Part shown: positions 24,886 to 32,792 of the stretch, piece by piece | Numbering within the stretch: position 1 is the first letter of the stretch | Layout of the letters: every line of letters begins with the position of its first letter | Assembly: GCA_958295815.1 (NCBI GenBank) | Contig: OY282374.1 | Span: 1,632,856 to 1,696,855, forward strand | Length of the DNA: 64,000 bases | Direction of reading: 5' to 3' | From: Candidatus Poribacteria bacterium | GTDB lineage: Bacteria > Poribacteria > WGA-4E > WGA-3G | Translations under genes and position numbers: made by a program | The notes under the pieces: generated by a model | The model's input: only the letters and a program-made list of their open reading frames with translations | Told to the model about the DNA's origin: nothing | The model's database searches: none

Positions 24886-26916
24886 TTAGAAACGCATCGT
24901 GACACCTAAAGTTGGGACAATCGGAAAAAGAGGCTCTTCTTCAATTTCGCAACCGATAATAGCGTTTGTCCCTTCATCTCGGACTTCACTAAACGCGTAT
25001 TGATCTACATTTGTATGGTTATATAAGTTCAAAATCTGGAAATACCAAGACAACTCCCACCGTTGATATGGACTCCGTTTGGTAATACGAAAATCGAGAC
25101 TATGATATGCAGGCATCCGCGCTGAATGTATATCACCAAATTGCCTGTCGCAGGCGATACCCCCAGTAGGTAAACGGATCTCGTTGTGAGTCAGCGGTGT
25201 TCTCGGCTCACCCGTGTAGAAACGCCAACTGAGGTAGAGATGCCAAGTCGGCGCAAACTGATAATTGCTACTGACAGCGAAGGAGTGCCGTCGGTCGTGC
25301 TGACGAAAAATCGTTGTTCCACCAGCGATCTCTTCTGCGATGCCGTACGCATAGCCAAGGGTCCATGCCAAACGATTGGAGACCGTATGCGTCATGAATA
25401 CATCAACGCCTCTTGACCATCCTGATTCAGGTGAGGCAAAAATCTGATTCTGTCGTCCGAACTCGCGAACTCGCCCAACAAGATTATTAAACGTGTTATA
25501 ATACCCTTCAATACTCACCAAAAAATTATCAGCGAGCGTATACTCAGTTCCTATGATGTAATGCACGGCTCGCTCGGCGCGTCCTACCGTCTCAATCCCA
25601 TCTTCTACTGGGATTCCCATCAGGTGAACTGGTTGATGGTAAATCCCCCAAGCACCCCGCAGAACGAGATTTTCAATCGGTTTTACCGCAAGCGCAACCC
25701 GCGGTCCAATTTCGTAACGCTGAATTCCTTGTTCCCGATACTGTTGGTAGAGATAACGCACACCAACATTGAGCGCAAATTTCGGGTGCAGCTGCCACTC
25801 GTCTTGCAAAAAAGCGTTAAATTCATTCCCCTGGTCATCAACATCAGCGAAAATCGGTTTGTAGACGTTTATACCCGCCTGCCGTTCTTGAACGTCGTAC
25901 TGATATTGTGCCGTTAACCATCGCCACATCACGCCACTACGAAACGTGTGATTTTCAAAGGGGCTTGCTGTGAGTTCCCCTTTCGTCCCTAAAAATCTAA
26001 AGTCGCGGTTATCAAAGTCTGCCTTGCCTGTTGTTCTCTCCTGACCAGAAGTGCCAGCAAAAACAAAAAAATCCGTCCAATATGAATCACTAAAAGTATG
26101 TCGCCACTTCGCCCAAGCCGTCGAATTGTCGTAGAGGGAATCCAAGTTATTGTCTACATCGTCTACACGAATCCTATTTTTGTCCCAACCATAAAGCCCA
26201 TTGAAAGTAAACGTATCTGCAGGCGTAATCTTATAAGTTAGTTTTCCATAGACATCGGCATACTGCGGCTTATAATTTTCGTCGATATCCATGAGCATCA
26301 AAATCAGATCGATATACCCGCGTCGAGCCGACAGGAGCCAACCGCCGTTCTCAGTGAGCGGTCCTTCTAAGGTAGCCGTCGCGTTAATAAGGTCTACCCC
26401 AAAATTGGCGGAGAGTTGCTTGGCGTTTGGGACTCTTGTCGTGATGTCAAAAACCCCCGACATTTTCTCGCCGTATTCTGCGGGAAATCCGCCGATAAGT
26501 AACTCGGTGTTCTGAATAAGATCGATACCAATAAGTGAAACTGCGCCGCCGAAGTCCTGAAGATGATATGGATTATAGAGTTCCATTCCATCTAATCTGA
26601 CCGAAATGTCGTCCTTTTCGCCGCCGCGTACGCTGAATCGCGCACTGTAATCGCTTGAAACCACGCCTGGAAAGATATGTCCTGCCCGCATTACATCGTT
26701 GTCGATTAAGGGAAACTGCTCGATTTCCTGTTTAGATAGGGCGATCCGTGCCGAGGTGCCGTCATAAATTGTAAAGCGACCAGGTGTTACAATAATTCTT
26801 TCCATGCGTACAGGTTCAGCGTCTTCTTCAGCGGAAACTGTAGACAGGCTTACCAATCCAAGAAATAGGATGTAAGAAAGCGTGTATATTGTGCGTCGAA
26901 AACGAGTGTTGAACAT
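24886..26916 (-). CDS. TonB-dependent outer-membrane receptor
   Basis: A 676-residue protein with a signal peptide (about residues 1-29). A TonB-box-like stretch (RIIVTPGRF) is followed by a plug domain (about 55-165, with FPGVVSSDYSARFSVRGGEKDDISVRLDGMELYNPYH and GFPAEYGEKMSGVFDITTR) and a 22-strand-type beta barrel ending in the terminal aromatic VTLGV-type strand with C-terminal Phe. The ATG at 26916 has GAGAGG seven bases upstream; an upstream in-frame ATG lacks one. Substrate is not evident, and no cobalamin-riboswitch or Fur-like element was seen upstream. A good promoter is present at 27078-27107. Likely imports a large ligand such as a siderophore, cobamide or glycan. Confidence 0.9.
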   Translation of the reverse strand: MFNTRFRRTIYTLSYILFLGLVSLSTVSAEEDAEPVRMERIIVTPGRFTIYDGTSARIALSKQEIEQFPLIDNDVMRAGHIFPGVVSSDYSARFSVRGGEKDDISVRLDGMELYNPYHLQDFGGAVSLIGIDLIQNTELLIGGFPAEYGEKMSGVFDITTRVPNAKQLSANFGVDLINATATLEGPLTENGGWLLSARRGYIDLILMLMDIDENYKPQYADVYGKLTYKITPADTFTFNGLYGWDKNRIRVDDVDNNLDSLYDNSTAWAKWRHTFSDSYWTDFFVFAGTSGQERTTGKADFDNRDFRFLGTKGELTASPFENHTFRSGVMWRWLTAQYQYDVQERQAGINVYKPIFADVDDQGNEFNAFLQDEWQLHPKFALNVGVRYLYQQYREQGIQRYEIGPRVALAVKPIENLVLRGAWGIYHQPVHLMGIPVEDGIETVGRAERAVHYIIGTEYTLADNFLVSIEGYYNTFNNLVGRVREFGRQNQIFASPESGWSRGVDVFMTHTVSNRLAWTLGYAYGIAEEIAGGTTIFRQHDRRHSFAVSSNYQFAPTWHLYLSWRFYTGEPRTPLTHNEIRLPTGGIACDRQFGDIHSARMPAYHSLDFRITKRSPYQRWELSWYFQILNLYNHTNVDQYAFSEVRDEGTNAIIGCEIEEEPLFPIVPTLGVTMRF

Positions 26917-27077
26917 CCTATCGCCTCTCAGCATTTTTTAGAGTGAAATGGGAAAATTTGTGTACATCTCCGTGAACCGAATGGTCACGAACACCGTTTT
27001 CTTGCTGGTGGGAGACATTCATCTATTCAGAGCGTATTTTGATCGTACTTTTATTTTCGATTGTCGATTATTAAGTG

Positions 27078-27107
27078 ATTATAGCATATTTTAGCGGTTA
27101 CAGTCAA
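27078..27107 (-). promoter_or_regulatory. Sigma-70-type promoter of the TonB receptor gene
   Basis: Minus strand: -35 TTGACT (27102-27107), 18-base spacer, perfect -10 TATAAT (27078-27083). This leaves a leader of about 160 bases before the receptor ATG. Confidence 0.65.
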
Positions 27108-27139
27108 ATCAGAATACGCATCGGTTACAATCTTAAAAG

Positions 27140-27168
27140 TTGACGATTGCAGTCTTGCATGCTAAACT
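27140..27168 (+). promoter_or_regulatory. Sigma-70-type promoter of the terpene-cyclase gene
   Basis: -35 TTGACG (27140-27145), 17-base spacer, -10 TAAACT (27163-27168), directed to the cyclase ATG at 27256. Confidence 0.6.
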
Positions 27169-27255
27169 ATGCCCAAAATTAATGCCATAGACGGAAGAAA
27201 ATATGAACATGATAAAGTACAGTCCGCGTTCTACTTATATTCTGGGTGAAAAGTT

Positions 27256-28995
27256 ATGAAAGATGAAGTTAAATCTGCCTTAACGCGCGGCATCACTTCC
27301 CTATTTACACAACAGCGTGATGACGGAGCCTTTGAAGGGCAGCTCTCCTCAAGTACGTTTCCGACTTGTGCGTATGCTTGGATTCTGCTTGCGCAAGGTG
27401 AAACGCCAGATCCTGCTCTTACCCAATGGTTTGTCACCAATCAGAACGAAGGTGGTGGATGGGGTTTAGATACCGCAAACATATCAAACGCAGAAGCGAC
27501 TCGGTTTGTTGACTTAATTCTGAAACAAATCCATCAACGATCACCAGATCCATCCCTCCAAAACTTGCTAACATCCATCCCAAAATTCCCGCCGAATCTT
27601 GCGCTGGTTAAATTAGCTTATGCCGCTTTCGATCAGTTCGACTGGAGTGAACTGACGCTCTCAGAAAAGGCACTGCCGCTTATGAAACTTGCCAGACAAT
27701 TGACGAAAATTCCTGTGCTTGGCAGTCGATTAAAACCACCACGGCATCGTTTGCCGCCTGTGGCTATGTTCGGTACCTCGATGTTCGACGCGCTTTTCAT
27801 CGCAGAACAACATACGCTCGTCCCTGTTTTTATTTTAATTGAACTCAATACAGCCAGACGACCTGAAATGATTGAGTCGCTCGTTACTTGGCTGAAATCA
27901 CGCGTCCTCAGCGATGGCAGTTGGTTTCGGGTGAACTATATCACAGCACTTTCAGTTTTGGCACTTATTGAATTGGAGAAAAAATGGGAATCAGATGAGG
28001 ACACCGCCACATTTATTGCGCGGGGTATTGATTGGCTTCGCACAACAAGAAATCCTGATGGTGGATGCAGAGAGGCGATAAACCTGAATGTTTGGGATAC
28101 CGCATTGAGCATCATGGCTTTAACAGAGATTGGTTCTGTGAGTGATGGGCCTGTCCCGCTGAATGCTGAACTGACTGATAAAGTGAAACATGCAGCGCAG
28201 TGGCTCATCAAACATCAAAATGCTGATGGCGGTTGGGCTTTTTCAGGGTTAGAAGACAGCACACTTCCAAGTGATGCGGACGATACTGCCCTTGGAACAT
28301 TAGCACTAATCCGTTCGATCCGAGTGAGTACCCCAACTGATCGAGACGCCTTAGATGATTCGGTTCGCCGCGGTGTTGCGTGGCTGAAGACACAACAAAG
28401 TCGCGACGGCGGTTGGAGCACATATCAGCCCGGACAGGGAGATGTCGGGTGCGTCAGCATCACAGCGCATGCTATTGAAGCACTATTTGAACTCAATCGG
28501 AGCGATATCACCGATATGCCTGATATGCAACACGAGATGAGTCGTGGAATTACATGGCTTTATAGGCAGATGAACCGAGACGGCTATTGGCGAGATCTCT
28601 GGTTAGCAAAAGATACATACGGGACAGCTTGTGCCATTATCGCGCTCGTCAAAGTCGGGCGGAGGCATGTTCCTGAAGTCCAACATGGTGTTAAATGGTT
28701 AGAACGTAGCCAAAACGCTGATGGCGGTTGGGGAGAAGATATGTTCGGAAATCCGACTGAGAGCACAGTAGAGCAGACAGCGTGGAGTACCTATGCGCTT
28801 CTACTTGCTGCACCGGACAATTCTGCGGCGCGAGATGGTATAGCCTTTTTGCTCAAACATCAGCGAGAAAATGGATCATGGCAGGAGCAGTGTGTCGGTA
28901 TCTATTGGGAAATTATCGGTGGGTATGCCGATCCGATTTATGCATCTGTTTTTCCGATACTCGCGCTGAATCAGTTTTTGCAAATACCGATTTAG
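27256..28995 (+). CDS. Squalene-hopene cyclase-like class II terpene cyclase
   Basis: A 579-residue alpha/alpha-barrel protein with repeated QW-type motifs (QNEGGGWG, QNADGGWAFS, QQSRDGGWSTY, QNADGGWGED, QRENGSWQE). The acid motif DxDD is present as DADD at residues 340-343 in the usual PSDADDTA setting, so it can protonate an alkene and start cyclisation. It is somewhat shorter than hopene cyclases (about 630 residues) and the N-terminal half is divergent: the region around residues 150-190 carries PPRHRLPPVAMFGTSMFDAL. Hopene is one possible product; another triterpene or a prenyl-diphosphate product is equally open. No signal peptide is seen. The glycosyltransferase gene follows eight bases later, so product tailoring is plausible. 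Confidence 0.8.
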   Translation: MKDEVKSALTRGITSLFTQQRDDGAFEGQLSSSTFPTCAYAWILLAQGETPDPALTQWFVTNQNEGGGWGLDTANISNAEATRFVDLILKQIHQRSPDPSLQNLLTSIPKFPPNLALVKLAYAAFDQFDWSELTLSEKALPLMKLARQLTKIPVLGSRLKPPRHRLPPVAMFGTSMFDALFIAEQHTLVPVFILIELNTARRPEMIESLVTWLKSRVLSDGSWFRVNYITALSVLALIELEKKWESDEDTATFIARGIDWLRTTRNPDGGCREAINLNVWDTALSIMALTEIGSVSDGPVPLNAELTDKVKHAAQWLIKHQNADGGWAFSGLEDSTLPSDADDTALGTLALIRSIRVSTPTDRDALDDSVRRGVAWLKTQQSRDGGWSTYQPGQGDVGCVSITAHAIEALFELNRSDITDMPDMQHEMSRGITWLYRQMNRDGYWRDLWLAKDTYGTACAIIALVKVGRRHVPEVQHGVKWLERSQNADGGWGEDMFGNPTESTVEQTAWSTYALLLAAPDNSAARDGIAFLLKHQRENGSWQEQCVGIYWEIIGGYADPIYASVFPILALNQFLQIPI

Positions 28996-29002
28996 TTCGC
29001 TC

Positions 29003-29689
29003 ATGGGAACACCACGAAGAATCTCAGTTATCATTCCGATTCTGAACGAGGCGAAGATTCTGGAGAAAACGCTCTCTCAGCTTCAACCTGAGTTAGGACC
29101 TCACGAACTTATAGTCGTAGATGGTGGCAGTACGGATGCCTCAGTTCGTATCGCCGAAGAATATGGGAAAGTGGTTAGATCCGAACGCGGTAGAGCAAAA
29201 CAGTTGAATACCGGTGCAGCAGTAGCGACAGGCGACATCCTGATTTTCCTGCACGCCGATATCTGGCTTGAATCGGGAGCATTATCCGCCGTGGAGACGG
29301 CTATATCTTCTGGATACGTTGGCGGTGGGTTTCGTCAGAAGATTGATGGAGAGAAGGTCCTATATCGTCTGATTGAGATAGCGGGGAACATTCGCGGCAG
29401 GTACCTGAAGGTATTTTATGGTGATAGCGGAATTTTCCTCTCACGGACAAATTTTGAGAAAATCGGAGGTTTTCCAGAGGTCCCGATTCTCGAGGAGATG
29501 GAATTTTCAAAAGGCTTGCAGCGACTCGGCAAAACGACCCTTCTCACACCCCATATTCATATATCTGCGCGGCGTTGGGAAGCAAGAGGTGTTCTCAGAA
29601 CAACGCTGAACAACTGGCTTATTACCTTGCTCTATTTCCTCGGCGTTTCCCCAGAAAAACTGGCAAGGCTCTATAGCCATATCCGTTAA
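29003..29689 (+). CDS. Family 2 glycosyltransferase (TIGR04283-like)
   Basis: A 228-residue GT-A enzyme. It opens ISVIIPILNEAKILEKTL, then ELIVVDGGSTDAS, SERGRAKQLNTGA, and DILIFLHADIWLE with the metal-binding DxD equivalent as HAD. The C-terminal half has GDSGIFLSRTNFEKIGGFPEVPILEEMEFSKGL and SARRWEARGVLRTTLNNW, matching the small glycosyltransferases often annotated as rSAM/selenodomain-associated. It starts eight bases after the terpene cyclase stop, so the two form one unit. I infer, without proof, that it may glycosylate the cyclase product or a lipid carrier. Confidence 0.85.
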   Translation: MGTPRRISVIIPILNEAKILEKTLSQLQPELGPHELIVVDGGSTDASVRIAEEYGKVVRSERGRAKQLNTGAAVATGDILIFLHADIWLESGALSAVETAISSGYVGGGFRQKIDGEKVLYRLIEIAGNIRGRYLKVFYGDSGIFLSRTNFEKIGGFPEVPILEEMEFSKGLQRLGKTTLLTPHIHISARRWEARGVLRTTLNNWLITLLYFLGVSPEKLARLYSHIR

Positions 29690-29704
29690 ATAACGTGAGT
29701 TCGA
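29688..29704. repeat. 17-base direct repeat, copy 1
   Basis: AAATAACGTGAGTTCGA occurs here and again, identical and in the same orientation, at 33593-33609. The two copies flank the four-gene block of secreted tail-bearing proteins. Confidence 0.85.
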
Positions 29705-29720
29705 TAAAACGGTTTTGTAG

Positions 29721-29739
29721 CGCAAACTGTTAGTTTGCG
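29721..29739. terminator. Hairpin between convergent genes, possible bidirectional terminator
   Basis: CGCAAACT-GTT-AGTTTGCG forms a perfect eight-base-pair stem with a three-base loop. It lies between the stop of the glycosyltransferase (29689) and the stop of the TolB-like gene (29761). No long T run follows, so termination is only suggested; it may instead be another dispersed palindrome. Confidence 0.45.
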
Positions 29740-29760
29740 GCATGTGTTCTGATCTTTAGA

Positions 29761-30729
29761 CTATCTATGCTTCACTTCTCCCCACGTTGTCGTCAGTGAG
29801 GACGCTGTTGGTTCAACAGGCAACCCTCTATGATTACCCCAATCCGCAAGAGAATTGTTTCCATCGTCGGTTAGCTGCTGTGAGCGTCCATGCTCCAAAT
29901 CAACCTTGAAAAGTTGTAGGTGATTGTTAACCTGCTTTTCATAGACAATCTCATCACCGCTCGGAGACCACGCCGGGTGGCTAACTATTGGCTCTTTTAT
30001 AATTTCCTTTACCGTAACCCTATCTCGATTCAAAACATAAAGGGTCATTTTATCGTCTATTCTTATCGGACCTTCATGATTTTTGGGCAACCTGAATCCA
30101 GCATAAGCCACTCTGTTGTCGGTGGGAGACCACGCCGGGTGCCACATCACGAACCCCTTTTCTGGAGGGAGTTCCGTTATGGAATCGGTTTTCAAGTTAA
30201 TGAGACGGATAGCACCAAGACCTAACCAATCGTAGGCAATCTCTGTCCCATCCGCGGACCATGCCGGATACCCACGTTTTCTGTCTATCCAGCCCAAACG
30301 GTTCTCGAAACGATCTTTTATTGAGCCGACTATTAGGGCATCCTCTTCGGGATCTATATATACTATCTTTTTTCCATCGGGTGACCAGTCAGGCTGTTTT
30401 CTGTGTGCTACTGTGCGAAATACACGTTCAACGTTTCCTCCGTCCTCATCCATTAGGTAAAGATCACGCACACCATCGCGGTCCGAGACAAAAACTATCT
30501 TTTTTCCGTTCGGAGACCAAGCAGGATCAAGGTCATCAGCACGGTGCTGAGTTAAATTTATTTGCTCGCTTCCGTCGGGATTCATGACATAAATTTCCCG
30601 ATTACCATCGCGAGTTGATGTAAACACGATTTTGCCAGTGAACGCGGCTTTTACTGAAACTAAACAGAGATTCTGGGACAACAACACAAAAGCAATAACG
30701 AAAAAAAGTTTTAAAGACATATGTTTCAT
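29761..30729 (-). CDS. Secreted TolB-like beta-propeller (PD40 repeats) with C-terminal TTWG tail
   Basis: A 322-residue protein with a signal peptide (about 1-29). Six PD40/WD40-like repeats follow, each of the form PAWSPxGxxIVFxSxRDGxxxLYxM (for example DLDPAWSPNGKKIVFVSDRDG and QPDWSPDGKKIVYI), typical of the TolB C-terminal propeller. The N-terminal TolB domain is absent, so this is not TolB itself. The last 18 residues carry the shared tail: VEPTASSL then TTTWGEVK and two residues. A GAGGG site is seven bases before the ATG. It is the last of four minus-strand secreted genes with the same tail. Confidence 0.85.
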   Translation of the reverse strand: MKHMSLKLFFVIAFVLLSQNLCLVSVKAAFTGKIVFTSTRDGNREIYVMNPDGSEQINLTQHRADDLDPAWSPNGKKIVFVSDRDGVRDLYLMDEDGGNVERVFRTVAHRKQPDWSPDGKKIVYIDPEEDALIVGSIKDRFENRLGWIDRKRGYPAWSADGTEIAYDWLGLGAIRLINLKTDSITELPPEKGFVMWHPAWSPTDNRVAYAGFRLPKNHEGPIRIDDKMTLYVLNRDRVTVKEIIKEPIVSHPAWSPSGDEIVYEKQVNNHLQLFKVDLEHGRSQQLTDDGNNSLADWGNHRGLPVEPTASSLTTTWGEVKHR

Positions 30730-30799
30730 CGGAAATCCCTCTATTGCGGGTGAAGGTGCGTTGCTATGCGGACAATCTGTTGTGTTAGTTGAGTAGATA

Positions 30800-30845
30800 A
30801 AGAAAATGCCCCTGCACCTTTTGGACGATACAGAAGCATTTTCTT
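30800..30845 (-). terminator. Long-loop inverted repeat downstream of the secreted paralogue gene
   Basis: AAGAAAATGC (30800-30809) pairs perfectly with GCATTTTCTT (30836-30845) around a 26-base loop. On the minus strand it lies 50 bases past the stop of the gene at 30896 and is followed by TTTATC. It could attenuate transcription into the TolB-like gene. Confidence 0.4.
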
Positions 30846-30895
30846 ATAGGAAATGTCGAGACAACGTAATGCTGTCTCAATGATAAGTCTACAAA

Positions 30896-31762
30896 TTAGC
30901 GAGTTTGCTTGAGTGAACCCCAAGTCGTCGCCAACTTGTTTTTTGCTTCAACGTCAAACGTGCCGTTTTCTGTCAGCCAGTTGTTGATGAATTCGGTAAC
31001 GCCAACACCGCGGATATCTGGTTTGCCAGCCCAAACCGGAGCGGCTTTTTGCCACATCGCAGCGATCATACCCGTACCGTCTGGCCCCGGTGTTTTGCTG
31101 ATTGCGACTGCTGGGTCTGCTGTGTTTTTATCCGCTTCTGCGAAGGTTACCACATCCCAGTCTGAGCCATCAAACTGTTCGAGATGCCACGGACGGGAGG
31201 ACTGAAATTCCTTCATTGAAGGAATATATTTCTTCCCTTCAGCCGTTGGGACCTGCGGTCCACCGCGGTCACCAAAAGATAATCCATCAATGTCAAAAAC
31301 GTTGGCTGCGCCTGCTGCACCGTTATCTGGACTCCGAACGCCACCTTCGTAGCTCATGTAGAAGATCCAGTCTGCCACGTTAATGACAACATTGCCTTCC
31401 TCAACAAAGTTCTCTACATTAGAACCATCCGGCTTTTTGTTTGGGAACGGATAAAGCGCACTCGGTGAGGTGCCGCAAGCAAGGACAATAACGTCTTGTT
31501 GACCATTGCCTGTGTGATCCACACACCATTGAGCGAGTGGGGAGTTATCTCCCTCTTCATCGCCGTCGCCAAAGTTTTCAATGCTGTTAAACAGTGCTTT
31601 GATACCGGGATCATTCATGGTCTGTTTGACATTTTCGGCAACTGCGCCGTCAGAAATCCAACCTGGATTGGTCGGTCCTGAGTAGAATGCCAAATCGTTT
31701 GCTGAAACTGTAGCCACGCCGATCAAAAGAGCGAGAATGGCTATACTTACATAAATTTTCAT
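30896..31762 (-). CDS. Secreted protein, tandem paralogue A, with C-terminal TTWG tail
   Basis: A 288-residue protein with a signal peptide (MKIYVSIAILALLIG, cleavage near VSA at 20). The mature chain begins DLAFYSGPTNPGWIS and includes GNGQQDVIVLACGTSPSALYPFPN, NFVEEGNVVINVADWIFYMSYEGG and RPWHLEQFDGSDW. By eye more than half of the residues match the next gene upstream, so the pair is a tandem duplication. The strand order hints at an amidotransferase-like Rossmann fold, similar in style to the product at 433-1206, with a Cys in LACGTS that the paralogue lacks. The tail is VEAKNKLATTWGSLK plus three residues. The ATG at 31762 has AGGAGG 11 bases upstream. I do not recognise a named family. 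Confidence 0.8.
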   Translation of the reverse strand: MKIYVSIAILALLIGVATVSANDLAFYSGPTNPGWISDGAVAENVKQTMNDPGIKALFNSIENFGDGDEEGDNSPLAQWCVDHTGNGQQDVIVLACGTSPSALYPFPNKKPDGSNVENFVEEGNVVINVADWIFYMSYEGGVRSPDNGAAGAANVFDIDGLSFGDRGGPQVPTAEGKKYIPSMKEFQSSRPWHLEQFDGSDWDVVTFAEADKNTADPAVAISKTPGPDGTGMIAAMWQKAAPVWAGKPDIRGVGVTEFINNWLTENGTFDVEAKNKLATTWGSLKQTR

Positions 31763-31798
31763 GATGTGCAATACCTCCTTTTGGGTTGCCATCGTTTT

Positions 31799-31822
31799 GG
31801 ATGAAGCGTAAACGCTTCATCC
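31799..31822. other. Perfect 10-bp hairpin in the spacer between paralogues A and B
   Basis: GGATGAAGCG-TAAA-CGCTTCATCC. It is a perfect stem with a tetraloop between the stop of paralogue B and the ribosome-binding site of paralogue A. There is no T run, so an RNA-stability or processing element fits better than termination. Confidence 0.55.
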
Positions 31823-31840
31823 GTATTGGGTTAGTAAAAG

Positions 31841-31858
31841 AGTTGTCAAGCGACAACT
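31841..31858 (-). terminator. Hairpin overlapping the stop codon of paralogue B, terminator-like
   Basis: AGTTGTC-AAGC-GACAACT is a perfect seven-base-pair stem. On the minus strand it starts at the stop codon of the gene at 31857 and is followed by CTTTTAC. A weak intrinsic terminator or attenuator. Confidence 0.5.
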
Positions 31859-32729
31859 ATCGAACGGATTTAATTTTGCCCCAGGTCGTTGCAATCTTGT
31901 CCTGGGCTTCTACGGGTGTAGTGATAGCTCCGTTTTCCATGAGCCAGTTGGCGATGAATTCGATAACACCGCTTGCACGAGGATCGTCGCCGTCCCACTC
32001 AGGTTGTGCTTTTTGCCACATCGCAGCGATAATGCCGCCATCAGTCGTATTAACAGCAACTGCTGGATCGGAAGAATTGGGATCGTCGTTTGAGACAGCA
32101 AACGGGATGACTTCCCAATCTGTGCCATCGAATTGCTCAAGGTGCCAAGGTCTATCCGACTGAAATTCCACCAAGGATGGGAGGTATTTCTCACCTTCTG
32201 CTGTGGGTACCTGCGGGCCACCTCGATTTCCAAAACTAAGTCCCGGAATGTCAAAGACATTGGCAGCACCCGCTGCACCATTATCGGCACTCCGTGTACC
32301 GCCTTCGTAGCTCATATACAAGATCCAGTCTGCAACATTAATGAAGACATTACCGTCTTCAACGAAAGCTTCGATGTTGGAACCGTCTGGATCTACATTT
32401 GGGAATTGATAGACCGCACTCGGTGCCGTTCCAGACGCAGCGATGAAGACATCCTGTTGTCCATTTCCGGTGTGTGCCTGCATCCATGCGCCTAATGCGG
32501 AATCGTAACCAACCTCATCACCATCTCCATAGTTTTCAATACTCTCAAAAATAGCTTTCATCTGGTCATCGTTTGTGATTGTCTCAGCGTTCGCGATTGC
32601 GGCTTCTTGTGAAATCCATCCTGGGTTTGTGGGTCCTGAATAGATTGCCAAATCTGCTGCAAACGTACTTGTCAAAGCGAGCGCAAAAAGCGATAAACTG
32701 AGGGCTGAAATTAGGAAAAATTGTTTCAT
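31857..32729 (-). CDS. Secreted protein, tandem paralogue B, with C-terminal TTWG tail
   Basis: A 290-residue protein with a signal peptide (MKQFFLISALSLSLFALALT, cleavage near FAA at about 24). The mature protein opens DLAIYSGPTNPGWIS and keeps the same blocks as paralogue A (HTGNGQQDVFIAASGT, FVEDGNVFINVADWILYMSYEGG, GNRGGPQVPTAEGEKYLPS, RPWHLEQFDGTDW). The cysteine found in paralogue A (ACGTS) is Ser here (ASGTA), so a nucleophile role is unlikely for that position. The tail is VEAQDKIATTWGKIK plus three residues. The ATG at 32729 is preferred over an upstream in-frame TTG; AAGGAGA lies 11 bases before it. Function unknown. Confidence 0.8.
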   Translation of the reverse strand: MKQFFLISALSLSLFALALTSTFAADLAIYSGPTNPGWISQEAAIANAETITNDDQMKAIFESIENYGDGDEVGYDSALGAWMQAHTGNGQQDVFIAASGTAPSAVYQFPNVDPDGSNIEAFVEDGNVFINVADWILYMSYEGGTRSADNGAAGAANVFDIPGLSFGNRGGPQVPTAEGEKYLPSLVEFQSDRPWHLEQFDGTDWEVIPFAVSNDDPNSSDPAVAVNTTDGGIIAAMWQKAQPEWDGDDPRASGVIEFIANWLMENGAITTPVEAQDKIATTWGKIKSVR

Positions 32730-32792
32730 GGTGATCAAGTCTCCTTTTTGGAACTAACCTTGTAGCAGTTGTATCTCTTTGAAACTAAAGTG

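Larger units (their letters stand above)
26917..27255. other. Divergent promoter region between TonB receptor and terpene cyclase
   Basis: About 340 bases. It holds two opposing sigma-70-like promoters (27078-27107 minus and 27140-27168 plus) and otherwise no supported gene. I looked for a B12 riboswitch in front of the receptor and did not find its conserved box. Confidence 0.6.

Noticed and set aside
26917..27255. Cobalamin riboswitch upstream of the TonB-dependent receptor
   Set aside because: The conserved B12 box and its flanking stems are not found on the minus strand, and only an ordinary promoter is visible.
29761..30729. TolB of the Tol-Pal system
   Set aside because: Only the propeller repeats are present; the N-terminal TolB domain is absent and there are no tolQRA or pal genes nearby.
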